A DNA stretch of 64,000 bases from Pseudomonas sp. GL-B-19 (GTDB lineage: Bacteria > Pseudomonadota > Gammaproteobacteria > Pseudomonadales > Pseudomonadaceae). The stretch is taken from NCBI RefSeq assembly GCF_019956415.1, contig NZ_JAHBDK010000023.1, positions 1-64,000 of the forward strand, given 5' to 3'. Under the pieces are notes generated by a model. The model did no database searches, was not told the origin of the DNA, and saw nothing but the letters and a program-made list of their open reading frames with translations. Numbering within the stretch: the first letter of the stretch is position 1; every line of letters begins with the position of its first letter. Below are positions 51,002 to 60,444 of the stretch, piece after piece. The position numbers were made by a program, and so were the translations under genes.

Positions 51002-51766
51002 TCAGCGTTTGCGGGGTTCAGCCGCCATCAGCAACTCCTTTGGCCGAACCTTCAGGTACGGATTGGCGCAGCCAATCTTCAGCCAGCGTGGCGGCGCCCA
51101 GCGCGAGTTGTTACCCACGCGGTCGAGGATGCAATACGTCACTTCCAGCCGCAGGTCTTCGCCGGCTTCGAGGATTATCGCCGGCGGCACCCAGACCTGA
51201 ATGGGCTGGCCCACCTCGCTTGACTTGAGTCGGGGCAGGTCCATGCGCACGTCGCCCCAGCGCAAGGTGATTTCGTCGTCGGTGGCCATGTTCAGGTAAG
51301 GCTCGATGGTCAACGGTACGCCGCGCTTGATCTGGTTTGGGTTGACCCCTTGGCGGCGGATGGTCTCGGGGATGCCCACGGGCGCCAGGCTTTGGTTTTC
51401 GTCGCCGCACTGGGTTGATAGCGGGCCGCCAGGGCAATCCAGTTTGATCTGGACACGCGTCGCCGGTGACAGCGCAGGCCCTTGCCCAACTTGCATGATC
51501 TTGTAGTGGATGCGTGCGCAACCGTTGGCAATGAAGCTTTCCGGCACTCGCAGACTGAGCACGTTGCCGCGGTCGTCGGCAGTCAGCACCCTGGAGGCGA
51601 CGTAGCAGTTGTTCCAGTACAGTTCGATGAGGTCGCCTGCGTCCATCCCGGGGTAGGGCGCCACGTCGATCATAAGATGAGCCGCCGAAATCATGTTGAC
51701 GCCGGCCTTGTGCGATTGCGCCAGGGTCGGGGCCGCAAGTTCGGGTGTGTTCGAAATGCTTGTCAT
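51002..51766 (-). CDS. Protein of unknown function, probably beta-sandwich
   Basis: 254 residues, with a good ribosome site (AAGGAGAA). There is no signal peptide or membrane segment. Two roughly similar halves each contain a D(E/L)I-x-L-(Y/R)W segment (GDLIELYWNNCYVASRVL; DDEITLRWGDVRMDLPRL), suggesting a duplicated Ig-like fold. I do not recognise a characterised family. The gene stands alone after the long inverted repeat. Confidence 0.7.
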   Translation of the reverse strand: MTSISNTPELAAPTLAQSHKAGVNMISAAHLMIDVAPYPGMDAGDLIELYWNNCYVASRVLTADDRGNVLSLRVPESFIANGCARIHYKIMQVGQGPALSPATRVQIKLDCPGGPLSTQCGDENQSLAPVGIPETIRRQGVNPNQIKRGVPLTIEPYLNMATDDEITLRWGDVRMDLPRLKSSEVGQPIQVWVPPAIILEAGEDLRLEVTYCILDRVGNNSRWAPPRWLKIGCANPYLKVRPKELLMAAEPRKR

Positions 51767-52258
51767 GGGGGTTTCTCCTTGAAGCCTTGCAGCGAAGTTC
51801 CGTTTCTGAAAGATCAAAAGGCGTGCATTACCCAGCAACAAATCTGCTTATTATTTGAATGTTAAATAATGCTGAAGTGCAAAGGTTTACGCCTGTTGGT
51901 GACTAGATAAGAGTGCGCTTGAATAGGTGTCAATAGAGCTTGCTAGTTAAGTGTTGGATCTCCTGTTATTCAGAATAATCCTACAGGCTGAAGTTAATAT
52001 GCTGCATCGCGCTGTCGAACATGGCTACGAATTTAGCGGTGTTCGACGCAGATGGTGGCTTGGGCTCGCTCGGCGGCGAGCGTCGGGTTTAGCGAATTCT
52101 AGGCGAGAAAGATCTGTTGCAGGACATATATATGTACCGCACAAGGCATCAGTTGAATTATTTAAAGTGCGAGTGTGGCGAGTAGGCCGGAAGAGATTTT
52201 GCTGGCGGGATAGTTGTCACTTCCGTCCATGGAAGTTAACAAGTAGTGATGATGCTTC
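51767..52258. other. Intergenic region without a supported gene
   Basis: 492 bases, AT-richer than the surroundings. A plus-strand frame at 51951-52268 runs to the 3' end of the convergent tcyN gene but has no ribosome site and unusual codon use, so it is not called. No repeat was seen. Confidence 0.4.
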
Positions 52259-53014
52259 TCAGGCGTGAGTGTTGTTCAGAAACTTGCTGAGGAACTGTTT
52301 TGTCCGCTCTTCTTTCGGATTGGCAAACAACGCTTTTGATTCGCCTTGCTCGACGATTACTCCCTTGTCGAAAAACACCACGCGATTGGCCACGTCCCGG
52401 GCGAAGCCCATTTCGTGGGTGACGATGACCATGGTGCGTTTCTCCTCGGCCAGGCCGCGGATAGTCGCCAACACTTCACCGACCAATTCCGGATCGAGCG
52501 CCGAAGTCGGCTCATCGAACAGGATCACTTCCGGCTCCATCGCCAGCGCACGGGCAATCGCCACACGCTGTTGCTGACCACCGGACAGGCGTCGCGGGTA
52601 AGCATCTTCCTTACCCGCCAGACCGACCTTGGCCAAGAGCTTTTTGCCCAGGGCAACGGCTTCGGCGCGGGGGATCTTCTTTACGATGATCGGGCCTTCG
52701 ATGACGTTTTCCAGAGCGGTGCGATGCGGGAACAAGTTGAAGTTCTGGAACACGAAACCGACGTGTTGGCGCAAGCGTCGTACCAGGCCTTGCTGCTGGT
52801 TCAGCGGACGGCTGCCATCGATCTCGATGTCACCGACCTTGATCCGGCCGCTGGTGGGCTCTTCGAGAAAATTCAGGCAACGCAGAAACGTGGTTTTACC
52901 CGAGCCGCTAGGCCCGATGATCGCCACGACTTCGCCTTCCTTCACTTGCAGATCGATGCCGTTGAGCACGACTTGACCCTTGAACTGCTTTGTCAGTTTT
53001 TCCACGACAATCAT
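52259..53014 (-). CDS. tcyN: L-cystine ABC transporter ATP-binding protein TcyN
   Basis: 251 residues. Walker A is GPSGSGKTT, the Q-loop is in [14 protein letters not shown], the signature is LSGGQQQR, Walker B is [14 protein letters not shown] and the switch His is in VTHEMGF. It is the last gene of tcyJ-tcyL-tcyN, four bases after the permease. The substrate assignment follows from the order and from the adjoining dcyD. Confidence 0.9.
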   Translation of the reverse strand: MIVVEKLTKQFKGQVVLNGIDLQVKEGEVVAIIGPSGSGKTTFLRCLNFLEEPTSGRIKVGDIEIDGSRPLNQQQGLVRRLRQHVGFVFQNFNLFPHRTALENVIEGPIIVKKIPRAEAVALGKKLLAKVGLAGKEDAYPRRLSGGQQQRVAIARALAMEPEVILFDEPTSALDPELVGEVLATIRGLAEEKRTMVIVTHEMGFARDVANRVVFFDKGVIVEQGESKALFANPKEERTKQFLSKFLNNTHA

Positions 53015-53018
53015 GGGG

Positions 53019-53684
53019 TCAGGACTCCTGGTCGTGCCGATTGACCCGCTCTTCCAACTTGTTCTGCAGGTGCGACAGCACCGTGGCCAGAATCCAGTAG
53101 ATCAGCGCGGCGGCAAGATACATGGTGAAAATTTCAAAGGTGCGAGCGGTAATCAGCTGCGCCTGACGGAACAGTTCCGGCACTTGAATGGTGGCGGCCA
53201 GCGCCGTGTCCTTGACCAGTGAAATGAAGCTGTTGCCCAGCGGCGGCAAGGCCGTGCGCATCGCTTGCGGCAGGATGGCCCGGCGCAGGGTTTGCGCACG
53301 GGTCATGCCGATACTCGCGGCAGCTTCCCACTGGCCGCGCTCGATGGAGCTGATCGCGGCACGGAGGATTTCGCAGGCGTAGGCGGCCATGTTCAGCGAG
53401 AAGCCGATCAGGGCCGCCGGCAGCGGATCAAGTTCGATACCCAGTTGCGGCAAGCCGTAATAGATCACGAACAGTTGCACCAGCAACGGCGTGCCGCGAA
53501 AGAACGACACGTAGATGCGGGCGATCCAGCTCACCAGCTTGAAGCGCGACAGGCGCATCAGCGCCAGGCCGAAACCCATCACCAGACCGAAGAACATCCC
53601 GCCCAGGCTGAGGATCACTGTGTAATACGCGCCCTTGAGCAGAAAGGGCGCGGAATCCAGTGCGAGTTGGAAAGCTTCTTCCAT
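53019..53684 (-). CDS. tcyL: L-cystine ABC transporter permease TcyL
   Basis: 221 residues with five membrane segments. Motifs are [19 protein letters not shown] and the contact loop [23 protein letters not shown]. Its ATG overlaps the tcyJ stop by one base and tcyN follows after four bases. Only one permease gene is present, so the channel should be a homodimer. Confidence 0.92.
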   Translation of the reverse strand: MEEAFQLALDSAPFLLKGAYYTVILSLGGMFFGLVMGFGLALMRLSRFKLVSWIARIYVSFFRGTPLLVQLFVIYYGLPQLGIELDPLPAALIGFSLNMAAYACEILRAAISSIERGQWEAAASIGMTRAQTLRRAILPQAMRTALPPLGNSFISLVKDTALAATIQVPELFRQAQLITARTFEIFTMYLAAALIYWILATVLSHLQNKLEERVNRHDQES

Positions 53685-54478
53685 TATTGAGTGACGTCAG
53701 CGCTGAAGTATTTTTCCGAAAGCTTTTTCAGCGTACCGTCGGCACGCAGCTTGTCGATGGCCTTGTCGATTGCGGCAAGCAACTCAGGCTCGCCTTTGCG
53801 CAGGGCAATACCGGCTTCCTGGCGGGAGAACGCTTCGCCGGCGGCGGAAGTGTCCTTGGCCTTTTTGGCGTATTCCAGCGCAGCGAGGCGGTCGATCAGA
53901 ATAACGTCGATGCGGCCGACGCGCAGGTCCTGGAACTTGGTCGGATCATCGTCATAGGTTTTGATGTCGGCTTTTGGGACGTTTTCCTTGACCCATTGCT
54001 CGTAGTTGGTGCCCAGGCCTACTCCGACTTTCTTGCCAGCCAGGTCGGCGGCGGTCTTGACGGTGTCTTTGTTCTTGGTCAGGGTCAGCGCCTGAATCCC
54101 GGAGACGGTATATGGCGTGGAGAAGTCATACTTCTTCTTGCGCTCTTCCGAGATGGTCACCTGGTTGATCACCACGTCCAGACGCTTGGATTCCAGCGCT
54201 GCGAGGATGCCGTCCCATTTGGTTGGTTGCAGTTTGGCCTTCACACCCAACTCTTTTGCCAGAGCTTCAGAGAATTCGACTTCGAAGCCGGACAGTTTGC
54301 CGTCGGCGTCGACGAAGCTGAACGGTGGATAAGTGCCTTCCAGACCGACGTTGATCACGCCAGCGTCCTTGATTTTTTGCAGTTGCTCACCGGCAACCGC
54401 CTGGCCCAGCAACCCGGCGCTCAGTGCCAGGCCCAGTGAACCGACCAGCAGGTTTCGACGTAATGCGGAAAAATTCAT
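53684..54478 (-). CDS. tcyJ: L-cystine-binding protein TcyJ (FliY)
   Basis: 264 residues of the SBP_bac_3 type, with a signal peptide ending at AVA (about residue 29). Motifs are VGLEGTYPPFSFVDADGKLSGFEVEF, the arginine-bearing NQVTISEERKKKYDFSTPY, and KVGVGLGTNYEQW. It delivers cystine, and in enterobacteria also diaminopimelate, to TcyL-TcyN. It is the first gene of the operon, downstream of dcyD on the same strand with a palindromic site between. Confidence 0.92.
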   Translation of the reverse strand: MNFSALRRNLLVGSLGLALSAGLLGQAVAGEQLQKIKDAGVINVGLEGTYPPFSFVDADGKLSGFEVEFSEALAKELGVKAKLQPTKWDGILAALESKRLDVVINQVTISEERKKKYDFSTPYTVSGIQALTLTKNKDTVKTAADLAGKKVGVGLGTNYEQWVKENVPKADIKTYDDDPTKFQDLRVGRIDVILIDRLAALEYAKKAKDTSAAGEAFSRQEAGIALRKGEPELLAAIDKAIDKLRADGTLKKLSEKYFSADVTQ

Positions 54479-54547
54479 GACAAGCCCCTGTGTTTTCTTA
54501 TGGAAGACGCTTTTAGGAATGTTGGCAAAATCGGGAGTTGGACGACT

Positions 54548-54575
54548 GCATATCCTGCCCTAAAGCAGCATATGC
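54548..54575 (-). promoter_or_regulatory. Palindromic site upstream of tcyJ
   Basis: GCATATCCTGC (54548-54558) and GCAGCATATGC (54565-54575) form an inverted repeat (10 of 11 positions) with a 6-base spacer, 70 bases before the tcyJ start. The spacing suits a dimeric regulator; which one is unknown. Confidence 0.55.
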
Positions 54576-54678
54576 GTCTCGCTGCAAATTCGCCTGCGGC
54601 GCGACTATATGACGACACCTTTAGATTGGAAAATACTGAATGCTGCTCTCGTTATTCCCCAATCGTATAGATGATCGG

Positions 54679-55671
54679 CTACAAAAAGTCTTTGTAGGCA
54701 AACAACGCGGGTGCGCCACCGGTGTGCAGGAAGATAATCGGCCCCTCATCGAAGCGCCCTCGTCCAATACCATCGAGCAACCCGGCCATGGCCTTGCCGG
54801 TGTAGACCGGGTCCAGCAGTAAACCTTCCTGGCTCGCCAGCAGTTTCACCGCCGCCAGTGTTCCGGCATTTGGCTCGCCATAGCGTGGGCCGAAATATTC
54901 GTCCCACAGTTCAATTTTGAAACTCGCTGGCAGCTGCACGCCCAGCAGTTCTGCCGTGCGCTCGGCGAGGCCCTGGACTTTCGGTCGCTGATCTTCATCG
55001 CTACGGGAAACCGTGACCCCGATCACTGGCAATTCCGGCAGTGCTTCACTCAGCGCCAGCGCCAGACCGCTGTGGGTGCCGGCGCTGCCCGATGCGAGGA
55101 CCACGGCGGCAAACTTCAGGCCGGTGTCCTTGATCTGTTCGGCCAGTTCCAGCCCGGCGCGTACATAACCCAACGCGCCCAACGCATTCGAACCACCAAT
55201 CGGCACCAGGTACGGCTTCTTGCCGTTGTTGCGCAGGAGCTCGGCCAGGGCTTGTAATTGCTCGTCGGCGTTATCGAGGTTTTCCACCAACTCGACCTTG
55301 GCATCGAACAGGTCCAGCAACAGGCGATTGCCGTTGCCGACATAGTTGGCGTCGTCGGTGCCCAAAGGGTTTTCCAGCAACGCGACGCAACCCAGACCCA
55401 GTTTGGCGGCAATGGCAGCTGTCTGGCGTACATGGTTGGACTGGAGCGCTCCCGCGGTGATGAGCGTGTCGGCACCTTGTGCCAGTGCATCGGCGGCGAG
55501 ATATTCAAGCTTGCGCAGCTTGTTGCCGCCCATTGCCAGCGGCGTCAGGTCATCGCGTTTGACGTACACATCGCGGCCCAGCCAGGTCGACAAACGTTCA
55601 AGTTTTTCCAGGGCGGTAGGGTGGCCGAGTAAATCGAGACGGTTAAAGCGAGCGAGCTGTTGTTTGATCAT
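54679..55671 (-). CDS. dcyD: D-cysteine desulfhydrase DcyD
   Basis: 330-residue PLP enzyme of the ACC deaminase/D-cysteine desulfhydrase family, converting D-cysteine to pyruvate, ammonia and sulfide. The PLP lysine is Lys51 in [17 protein letters not shown] (78-83) and a glycine-rich phosphate loop ([10 protein letters not shown]) follow. 1-Aminocyclopropane-1-carboxylate deaminase is the alternative in this family; linkage with the cystine transporter, as in enterobacterial fliY-dcyD clusters, favours DcyD. The ATG at 55671 is chosen; a longer frame exists. Confidence 0.88.
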   Translation of the reverse strand: MIKQQLARFNRLDLLGHPTALEKLERLSTWLGRDVYVKRDDLTPLAMGGNKLRKLEYLAADALAQGADTLITAGALQSNHVRQTAAIAAKLGLGCVALLENPLGTDDANYVGNGNRLLLDLFDAKVELVENLDNADEQLQALAELLRNNGKKPYLVPIGGSNALGALGYVRAGLELAEQIKDTGLKFAAVVLASGSAGTHSGLALALSEALPELPVIGVTVSRSDEDQRPKVQGLAERTAELLGVQLPASFKIELWDEYFGPRYGEPNAGTLAAVKLLASQEGLLLDPVYTGKAMAGLLDGIGRGRFDEGPIIFLHTGGAPALFAYKDFL

Positions 55672-55862
55672 GGGTCCGTACTGGCGCAGAAAGATTGTCA
55701 GGACTATAGGCACGCCCATTTGCCTGGGCAACCGCCAATCGCTTATAGCCAAAGATTCTGAGCTCTGCACAATTGGTTCTTAATTCGGCCTCAAGACCTT
55801 GCCGTAAAGTAAACGCCGTCAGTGCGGCCAGACAGTCCGGCCGCCCGTGAGGAGTTTTTACC

Positions 55863-56789
55863 GTGAGCGAGCGTTCCAGTCATTGGCAATTGCAGACCAT
55901 CGTCAGCCAACTGCGCGCGGCGCGTGACGAGTGGCGCGCACAAAATGGTCGTGCCAGCACCGAGCAGGGCGGGCGTGAATTACCTTCGCGTGCGGCCATG
56001 GCGCAGATTCTTGAAGCGCTTTGCGGGGCGCTGTTCCCGATGCGCCTAGGGCCGGTGGATTTGCGCGAAGAGAGTGAAAACTTCTACGTCGGCCACACCC
56101 TTGATGTGGCGTTGAACGCGCTGCTGGCGCAGGCACGGCTCGAATTGCGCTATGCCGCTCGCCACAGTCAGCAGGCGGACGCTGAGATCGAGGCCAACAC
56201 CATTGCGATCATTCAGGACTTCGCGCTCGCCTTGCCAGGGCTGCGCAGGTTGCTGGATAGCGATGTGCTGGCGGCCTATCACGGTGACCCGGCGGCGCGC
56301 AGTGTTGATGAGGTGTTGCTCTGCTACCCGGGCATTCTGGCGGTGATTCACCATCGCCTGGCCCACCATTTGTACCGCGCCGGGTTGCCGTTGCTGGCGC
56401 GCATCAGCTCGGAAATCGCTCACTCGGCCACCGGTATCGACATTCACCCTGGCGCGCAGATCGGTCGCAGCTTCTTCATTGATCACGGGACGGGCGTGGT
56501 GATCGGCGAGACCGCGATTATTGGTGAGCGGGTGCGGATTTATCAGGCGGTCACGTTGGGCGCCAAGCGTTTCCCGTCTGATGAGGACGGTCAGTTGCAG
56601 AAAGGCCATCCGCGCCATCCGATTGTGGAGGATGACGTGGTGATCTATGCCGGAGCGACGATTCTGGGGCGGATCACGATTGGCAAGGGCTCGACCATCG
56701 GCGGCAATGTCTGGCTGACCCGCAGCGTGCCGGCGGGGTGCAACCTGACGCAGGCGAATTTGCAGCATGATGATGGGACGCAGAAGTAA
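55863..56789 (+). CDS. epsC: Serine O-acetyltransferase EpsC
   Basis: 308 residues, starting at GTG with GAGGAG nine bases upstream. An N-terminal helical domain (about 1-180) precedes a left-handed beta-helix of hexapeptide repeats (about 190-290; GIDIHPGAQIGRSFFIDHGTGVVIGETAIIGERVRIYQAVTLG). It makes O-acetylserine from serine and acetyl-CoA, the precursor for cysteine. It is divergent from dcyD and so belongs with the cysteine pool genes. The catalytic His is in FIDHGTG. Confidence 0.93.
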   Translation: MSERSSHWQLQTIVSQLRAARDEWRAQNGRASTEQGGRELPSRAAMAQILEALCGALFPMRLGPVDLREESENFYVGHTLDVALNALLAQARLELRYAARHSQQADAEIEANTIAIIQDFALALPGLRRLLDSDVLAAYHGDPAARSVDEVLLCYPGILAVIHHRLAHHLYRAGLPLLARISSEIAHSATGIDIHPGAQIGRSFFIDHGTGVVIGETAIIGERVRIYQAVTLGAKRFPSDEDGQLQKGHPRHPIVEDDVVIYAGATILGRITIGKGSTIGGNVWLTRSVPAGCNLTQANLQHDDGTQK

Positions 56790-56820
56790 GTCGCGAAATC
56801 TGCGCTGACTGATCCGCCGC

Positions 56821-56914
56821 CATCGCGAGCAGGCTCGCTCCCACAGGGTTTTTGTGGTGTTCACAATGATGTGGGCTGACACAAATCCACTGTGGGAGCG
56901 AGCCTGCTCGCGAT
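56821..56914. repeat. REP doublet 8
   Basis: CATCGCGAGCAGGCTCGCTCCCACAG and CTGTGGGAGCGAGCCTGCTCGCGAT are inverted units immediately after epsC. Confidence 0.92.
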
Positions 56915-57058
56915 TGGTTTCAAGCCGGACCGAGATAATGGCATTCAGCCAATTCTCCACTGAACGAATCCTCAAAACCCCGCGTCATTTCCATCCTTGA
57001 GCTAGCTTACAAGCACGACCGCCGAGCCTCGGGATTAGTCCTTAGCCCCCTATCCATG

Positions 57059-57086
57059 TTTAACTTGAACGTTCATTCAAGTTAAA
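57059..57086 (+). promoter_or_regulatory. BetI-type operator before betT
   Basis: TTTAACTTGAA (57059-57069) and TTCAAGTTAAA (57076-57086) are perfect 11-bp arms around CGTTCA, 93 bases before the betT start. The core TTGAACGTTCATTCAA resembles the operators of the TetR-type choline-responsive repressor BetI. The betI gene itself is not in the window. Confidence 0.8.
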
Positions 57087-57178
57087 CCGGCGGTTCGCTG
57101 CCCGCTCACAACAGGAGGCTTGCCTTTGCTGAGTCCGATTTCTACAGCCACGTTTTACCCCATCGAGGTGCACGTTTC

Positions 57179-59173
57179 ATGAGTGCATCGTCCCTTCCTC
57201 CCAGCGGCCTGATCCGCATGAACCCGCCGGTGTTCTACTTCTCGGCGAGCTTCATTCTGCTCTTCGGCATTGTCGTTATCGCCATGCCTGAACAGGCCGG
57301 TGCCTGGCTGCTGGCGGCGCAAAACTGGGCGGCCAATACGGTCGGCTGGTATTACATGCTCGCGATGACCCTGTATCTGGTCTTCGTGGTGGTCACCGCC
57401 TTGTCCGGCTACGGCAAGATCAAGCTCGGTGCCGACCACGACGAACCCGAATTCAGTTACCTGTCCTGGGCCGGCATGCTGTTCGCCGCCGGAATCAGCA
57501 TCACGCTGTTTTTCTTTTGCGTATCCGAACCGCTGACCCACTTGGCGCAACCACCGCAAGGCGAGGCCGGTACGGCGGATGCGGCACGTCAGGCGATGCA
57601 GATTCTGTTTCTGCACTGGGGCCTGCACGGCTGGGGTGTGTTCGCCTTTGTCGGCATGGCACTGGCTTATTTCGCTTACCGACATAACCTGCCACTGGCC
57701 CTGCGTTCGGCGCTGTATCCGCTGATCGGCAAGCGCATCAACGGCCCCATCGGTTATGCGGTGGACGGCTTCGGCATCATCGCCACGGTGTTCGGTCTCG
57801 GTGCCGACATGGGTTTCGGTGTGCTGCACCTCAACTCAGGGCTGGATTACCTGTTCGGCATCGCCCACACCCAGTGGATTCAGGTCGGCCTGATCACGTT
57901 GATGATGGGCGCGGCGATCATCGTCGCCGTGTCCGGCGTCGATAAAGGCGTGCGGGTAATGTCCGACATCAACATGCTGCTGGCCTGCGCGCTGTTGCTG
58001 TTCGTGTTGTTCGCCGGCCCCACGCAGCACCTGCTCAATACTCTGATCCAGAACGTCGGCGACTACCTCGGCGCTTTGCCGATGAAGAGTTTCGACCTGT
58101 ACGCTTACGACAAACCCAGCGACTGGCTCGGTGGCTGGACGGTGTTCTACTGGGCCTGGTGGATCGCATGGTCGCCGTTCGTGGGCTTGTTTATCGCGCG
58201 GATTTCCCGTGGCCGCACCATCCGCGAATTCGTCTTCGGCGTGCTGTTGATCCCGCTCGGCTTCACCTTGGCGTGGATGTCGATTTTCGGCAACAGCGCC
58301 ATCGATCAGGTGCTCAACCACGGCATGAGCGCGCTCGGTATGTCGGCCATCGACAACCCGTCGATGACCCTTTACCTGCTGCTGGAAACTTACCCGTGGA
58401 GCAAAACCGTGATCGCCGTGACGGTGTTCATCAGCTTCGTGTTCTTTGTTACCTCGGCTGACTCCGGCACGGTGGTGCTGTCGACGTTGTCCGCCAAGGG
58501 TGGCAACCCGGATGAAGACGGGCCGAAATGGCTGCGGGTGTTCTGGGGCGCGATGACGGCGCTGGTGACCAGTGCGCTGTTGTTCTCCGGCAGTATCGAT
58601 GCGTTGAAGTCGGCGGTGGTGCTGACCTCGCTGCCGTTCTCGCTGATCTTGCTGTTAATGATGTGGGGGCTGCACAAGGCGTTCTACCTGGAGTCCCAGA
58701 AGCAGATCGCGCAACTGCATTCCCTGGCGCCGGTGGCCGGCTCACGACGCGGTGGCTGGCGTCAGCGCTTGAGTCAGGCGGTGCACTTCCCGTCCCGGGA
58801 TGAGGTGTACCGTTTTCTCGATACAACAGTGCGGCCGGCGATTGAGGAAGTGTCGGCGGTGTTCGTCGAGAAGGGTTTGAATGTGATCACGCAACCGGAC
58901 CCGGCCAACGACAGCGTCAGCCTGGAAATCGGTCACGGTGAACAGCATCCGTTTATTTATCAGGTGCAGATGCGCGGCTATTTCACGCCATCCTTTGCCC
59001 GAGGCGGCATGGGGTCCAAACAACTCAACAACCGCCGTTACTACCGGGCAGAAGTGCATTTGAGCGAAGGCAGTCAGGACTACGATCTGGTGGGTTACAC
59101 CAAGGATCAGATCATTAACGACATCCTTGATCAGTACGAGCGGCATTTGCAGTTTTTGCATTTGGTGCGTTAG
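57179..59173 (+). CDS. betT: Choline BCCT transporter BetT
   Basis: 664 residues with twelve membrane segments. The BCCT signature region is GWTVFYWAWWIAWSPFVGLFIARISRGRTIREFV (about 318-352), and the aromatic substrate box lies within it. A cytoplasmic C-terminal domain of about 160 residues follows, as in osmoregulated BetT proteins. It imports choline with protons for glycine betaine synthesis. The start ATG at 57179 is 93 bases after a BetI-type operator, so choline induction is expected. There is no betAB nearby. Confidence 0.92.
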   Translation: MSASSLPPSGLIRMNPPVFYFSASFILLFGIVVIAMPEQAGAWLLAAQNWAANTVGWYYMLAMTLYLVFVVVTALSGYGKIKLGADHDEPEFSYLSWAGMLFAAGISITLFFFCVSEPLTHLAQPPQGEAGTADAARQAMQILFLHWGLHGWGVFAFVGMALAYFAYRHNLPLALRSALYPLIGKRINGPIGYAVDGFGIIATVFGLGADMGFGVLHLNSGLDYLFGIAHTQWIQVGLITLMMGAAIIVAVSGVDKGVRVMSDINMLLACALLLFVLFAGPTQHLLNTLIQNVGDYLGALPMKSFDLYAYDKPSDWLGGWTVFYWAWWIAWSPFVGLFIARISRGRTIREFVFGVLLIPLGFTLAWMSIFGNSAIDQVLNHGMSALGMSAIDNPSMTLYLLLETYPWSKTVIAVTVFISFVFFVTSADSGTVVLSTLSAKGGNPDEDGPKWLRVFWGAMTALVTSALLFSGSIDALKSAVVLTSLPFSLILLLMMWGLHKAFYLESQKQIAQLHSLAPVAGSRRGGWRQRLSQAVHFPSRDEVYRFLDTTVRPAIEEVSAVFVEKGLNVITQPDPANDSVSLEIGHGEQHPFIYQVQMRGYFTPSFARGGMGSKQLNNRRYYRAEVHLSEGSQDYDLVGYTKDQIINDILDQYERHLQFLHLVR

Positions 59174-59189
59174 CCGAGCGGGGCCTGTT

Positions 59190-59450
59190 TCAGGCCTCGG
59201 CGCTCATCACCATGAACAGCACCAGCGCTGCCACCGGCACACTGAACACCGCCGTGCCGATTGCCAGTTCTGAACTCAGGGGGTGGCCGGCAGTGACCAC
59301 GCCGATGGCACCGTTGATCACCGTCAATGCCAGCCACAGGACTACAAAGCTGTAGGTCAGTGTCTGGCGGCTGAAGCCGATTTTCTCGCCGATGAACAGC
59401 ATCATGGCGAGGAGGGCCAGGCCGAAGGTGATGATGATGGCTGTGTGCAT
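59190..59450 (-). CDS. Small membrane protein of unknown function
   Basis: 86 residues with three predicted membrane segments (about 3-20, 32-53 and 62-84) separated by very short loops (GEKIGFSRQT, AGHPLSSE). No family recognised. It is convergent with betT, with 16 bases between the stops. The start ATG has no strong ribosome site. Confidence 0.65.
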   Translation of the reverse strand: MHTAIIITFGLALLAMMLFIGEKIGFSRQTLTYSFVVLWLALTVINGAIGVVTAGHPLSSELAIGTAVFSVPVAALVLFMVMSAEA

Positions 59451-59490
59451 GGCGGGTTCACCTGGTCGTTGTTTGTTGCCTGATAGACCG

Positions 59491-59558
59491 CTATCGCGAG
59501 CAGGCTCACTCCTACAAGGATCACCGCGATTCCTGTAGGAGTGAGCCTGCTCGCGATG
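59491..59558. repeat. REP doublet 9
   Basis: CTATCGCGAGCAGGCTCACTCCTACA and TGTAGGAGTGAGCCTGCTCGCGAT are inverted units with a short spacer, downstream of the SDR gene. Confidence 0.9.
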
Positions 59559-59587
59559 GGGTCACTGCGGTCTTCACTTGAGCATAG

Positions 59588-60322
59588 TTAAACCAACCCA
59601 CCATTAGCGCGCAAAATCTGCCCATTGACCCAGGCCGAATCCGGCCCCACCAGAAACGACACCACGCGAGCAATATCCTCCGGCTGACCCAGGCGCTCCA
59701 GCGGAGGCATCTTGGCGAAGTTTTGAATCTGTTCTTCACTTTTGCCGTGCAAAAACAACTCGGTCGCAACCGGCCCTGGCGCCACGGCATTCACGGTGAT
59801 ATTGCGCCCGCGCATTTCCTTGGCAAACACCTGAGTCAACGATTCCACCGCCGCTTTGCTGGCGATGTACACCGCGTAACCCGGCAAGTTCAGGCCGACG
59901 GTGCTGCTGGAGAAGTTGACGATGCGCCCGCCACTGTTCAATCGCGTCGCCGCTTCGCGCAAGGTGTTGAAGGTGCCGCGTGCGTGGATGTTGAAGGTTT
60001 GCTCGAACAATTCATCGGTGTGTTGCGCCAGTGGCATCACCTTTAGGATGCCGGCGTTGTTGATCAGCACGTCGACTTTCCCCAGTTGTGTTTCGGTCTC
60101 GTCGAACATCCGGCGCACGTCGTCAGCGTTGGCCACATCAGCCTTGATCGCTATGGCTTGATGGCCGGCCTGGCGCAATTCCACCACCAGGGCCGAAGCT
60201 TCGGTGGCGCTGCTGGCGTAATTGATGGCGACGGCGAAACCGTCGCTGGCCAGCTGTTTGGCAATCACGGCGCCGATACCGCGGGAGGCGCCGGTGACGA
60301 TGGCAACTTTCTGAGTAGTCAT
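59588..60322 (-). CDS. SDR family oxidoreductase
   Basis: 244 residues. The cofactor motif TGASRGIG is at 9-16, NNAG at about 88-91, the catalytic Ser in NFSSSTVG, and Tyr/Lys in YIASK. The classical SDR fold with NADPH preference is suggested by the ASR/S pattern. Substrate unknown. It is divergent from a LysR regulator with 122 bases between starts, so the regulator probably controls it. Confidence 0.9.
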   Translation of the reverse strand: MTTQKVAIVTGASRGIGAVIAKQLASDGFAVAINYASSATEASALVVELRQAGHQAIAIKADVANADDVRRMFDETETQLGKVDVLINNAGILKVMPLAQHTDELFEQTFNIHARGTFNTLREAATRLNSGGRIVNFSSSTVGLNLPGYAVYIASKAAVESLTQVFAKEMRGRNITVNAVAPGPVATELFLHGKSEEQIQNFAKMPPLERLGQPEDIARVVSFLVGPDSAWVNGQILRANGGLV

Positions 60323-60444
60323 GAGGTTGATTCCTGATGAGATGGTTGGCTTGGTGTGAAGCCAGATTCACATGTTTACTCAGGCCGATAAATGCACGAG
60401 AGTTGCCTTGACTGTTCAAAAATCGCCAACAATCGGAGCCCCAC

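Noticed and set aside
51951..52268. Plus-strand frame of 105 codons
   Set aside because: No ribosome site and atypical composition; it ends within the convergent tcyN gene.
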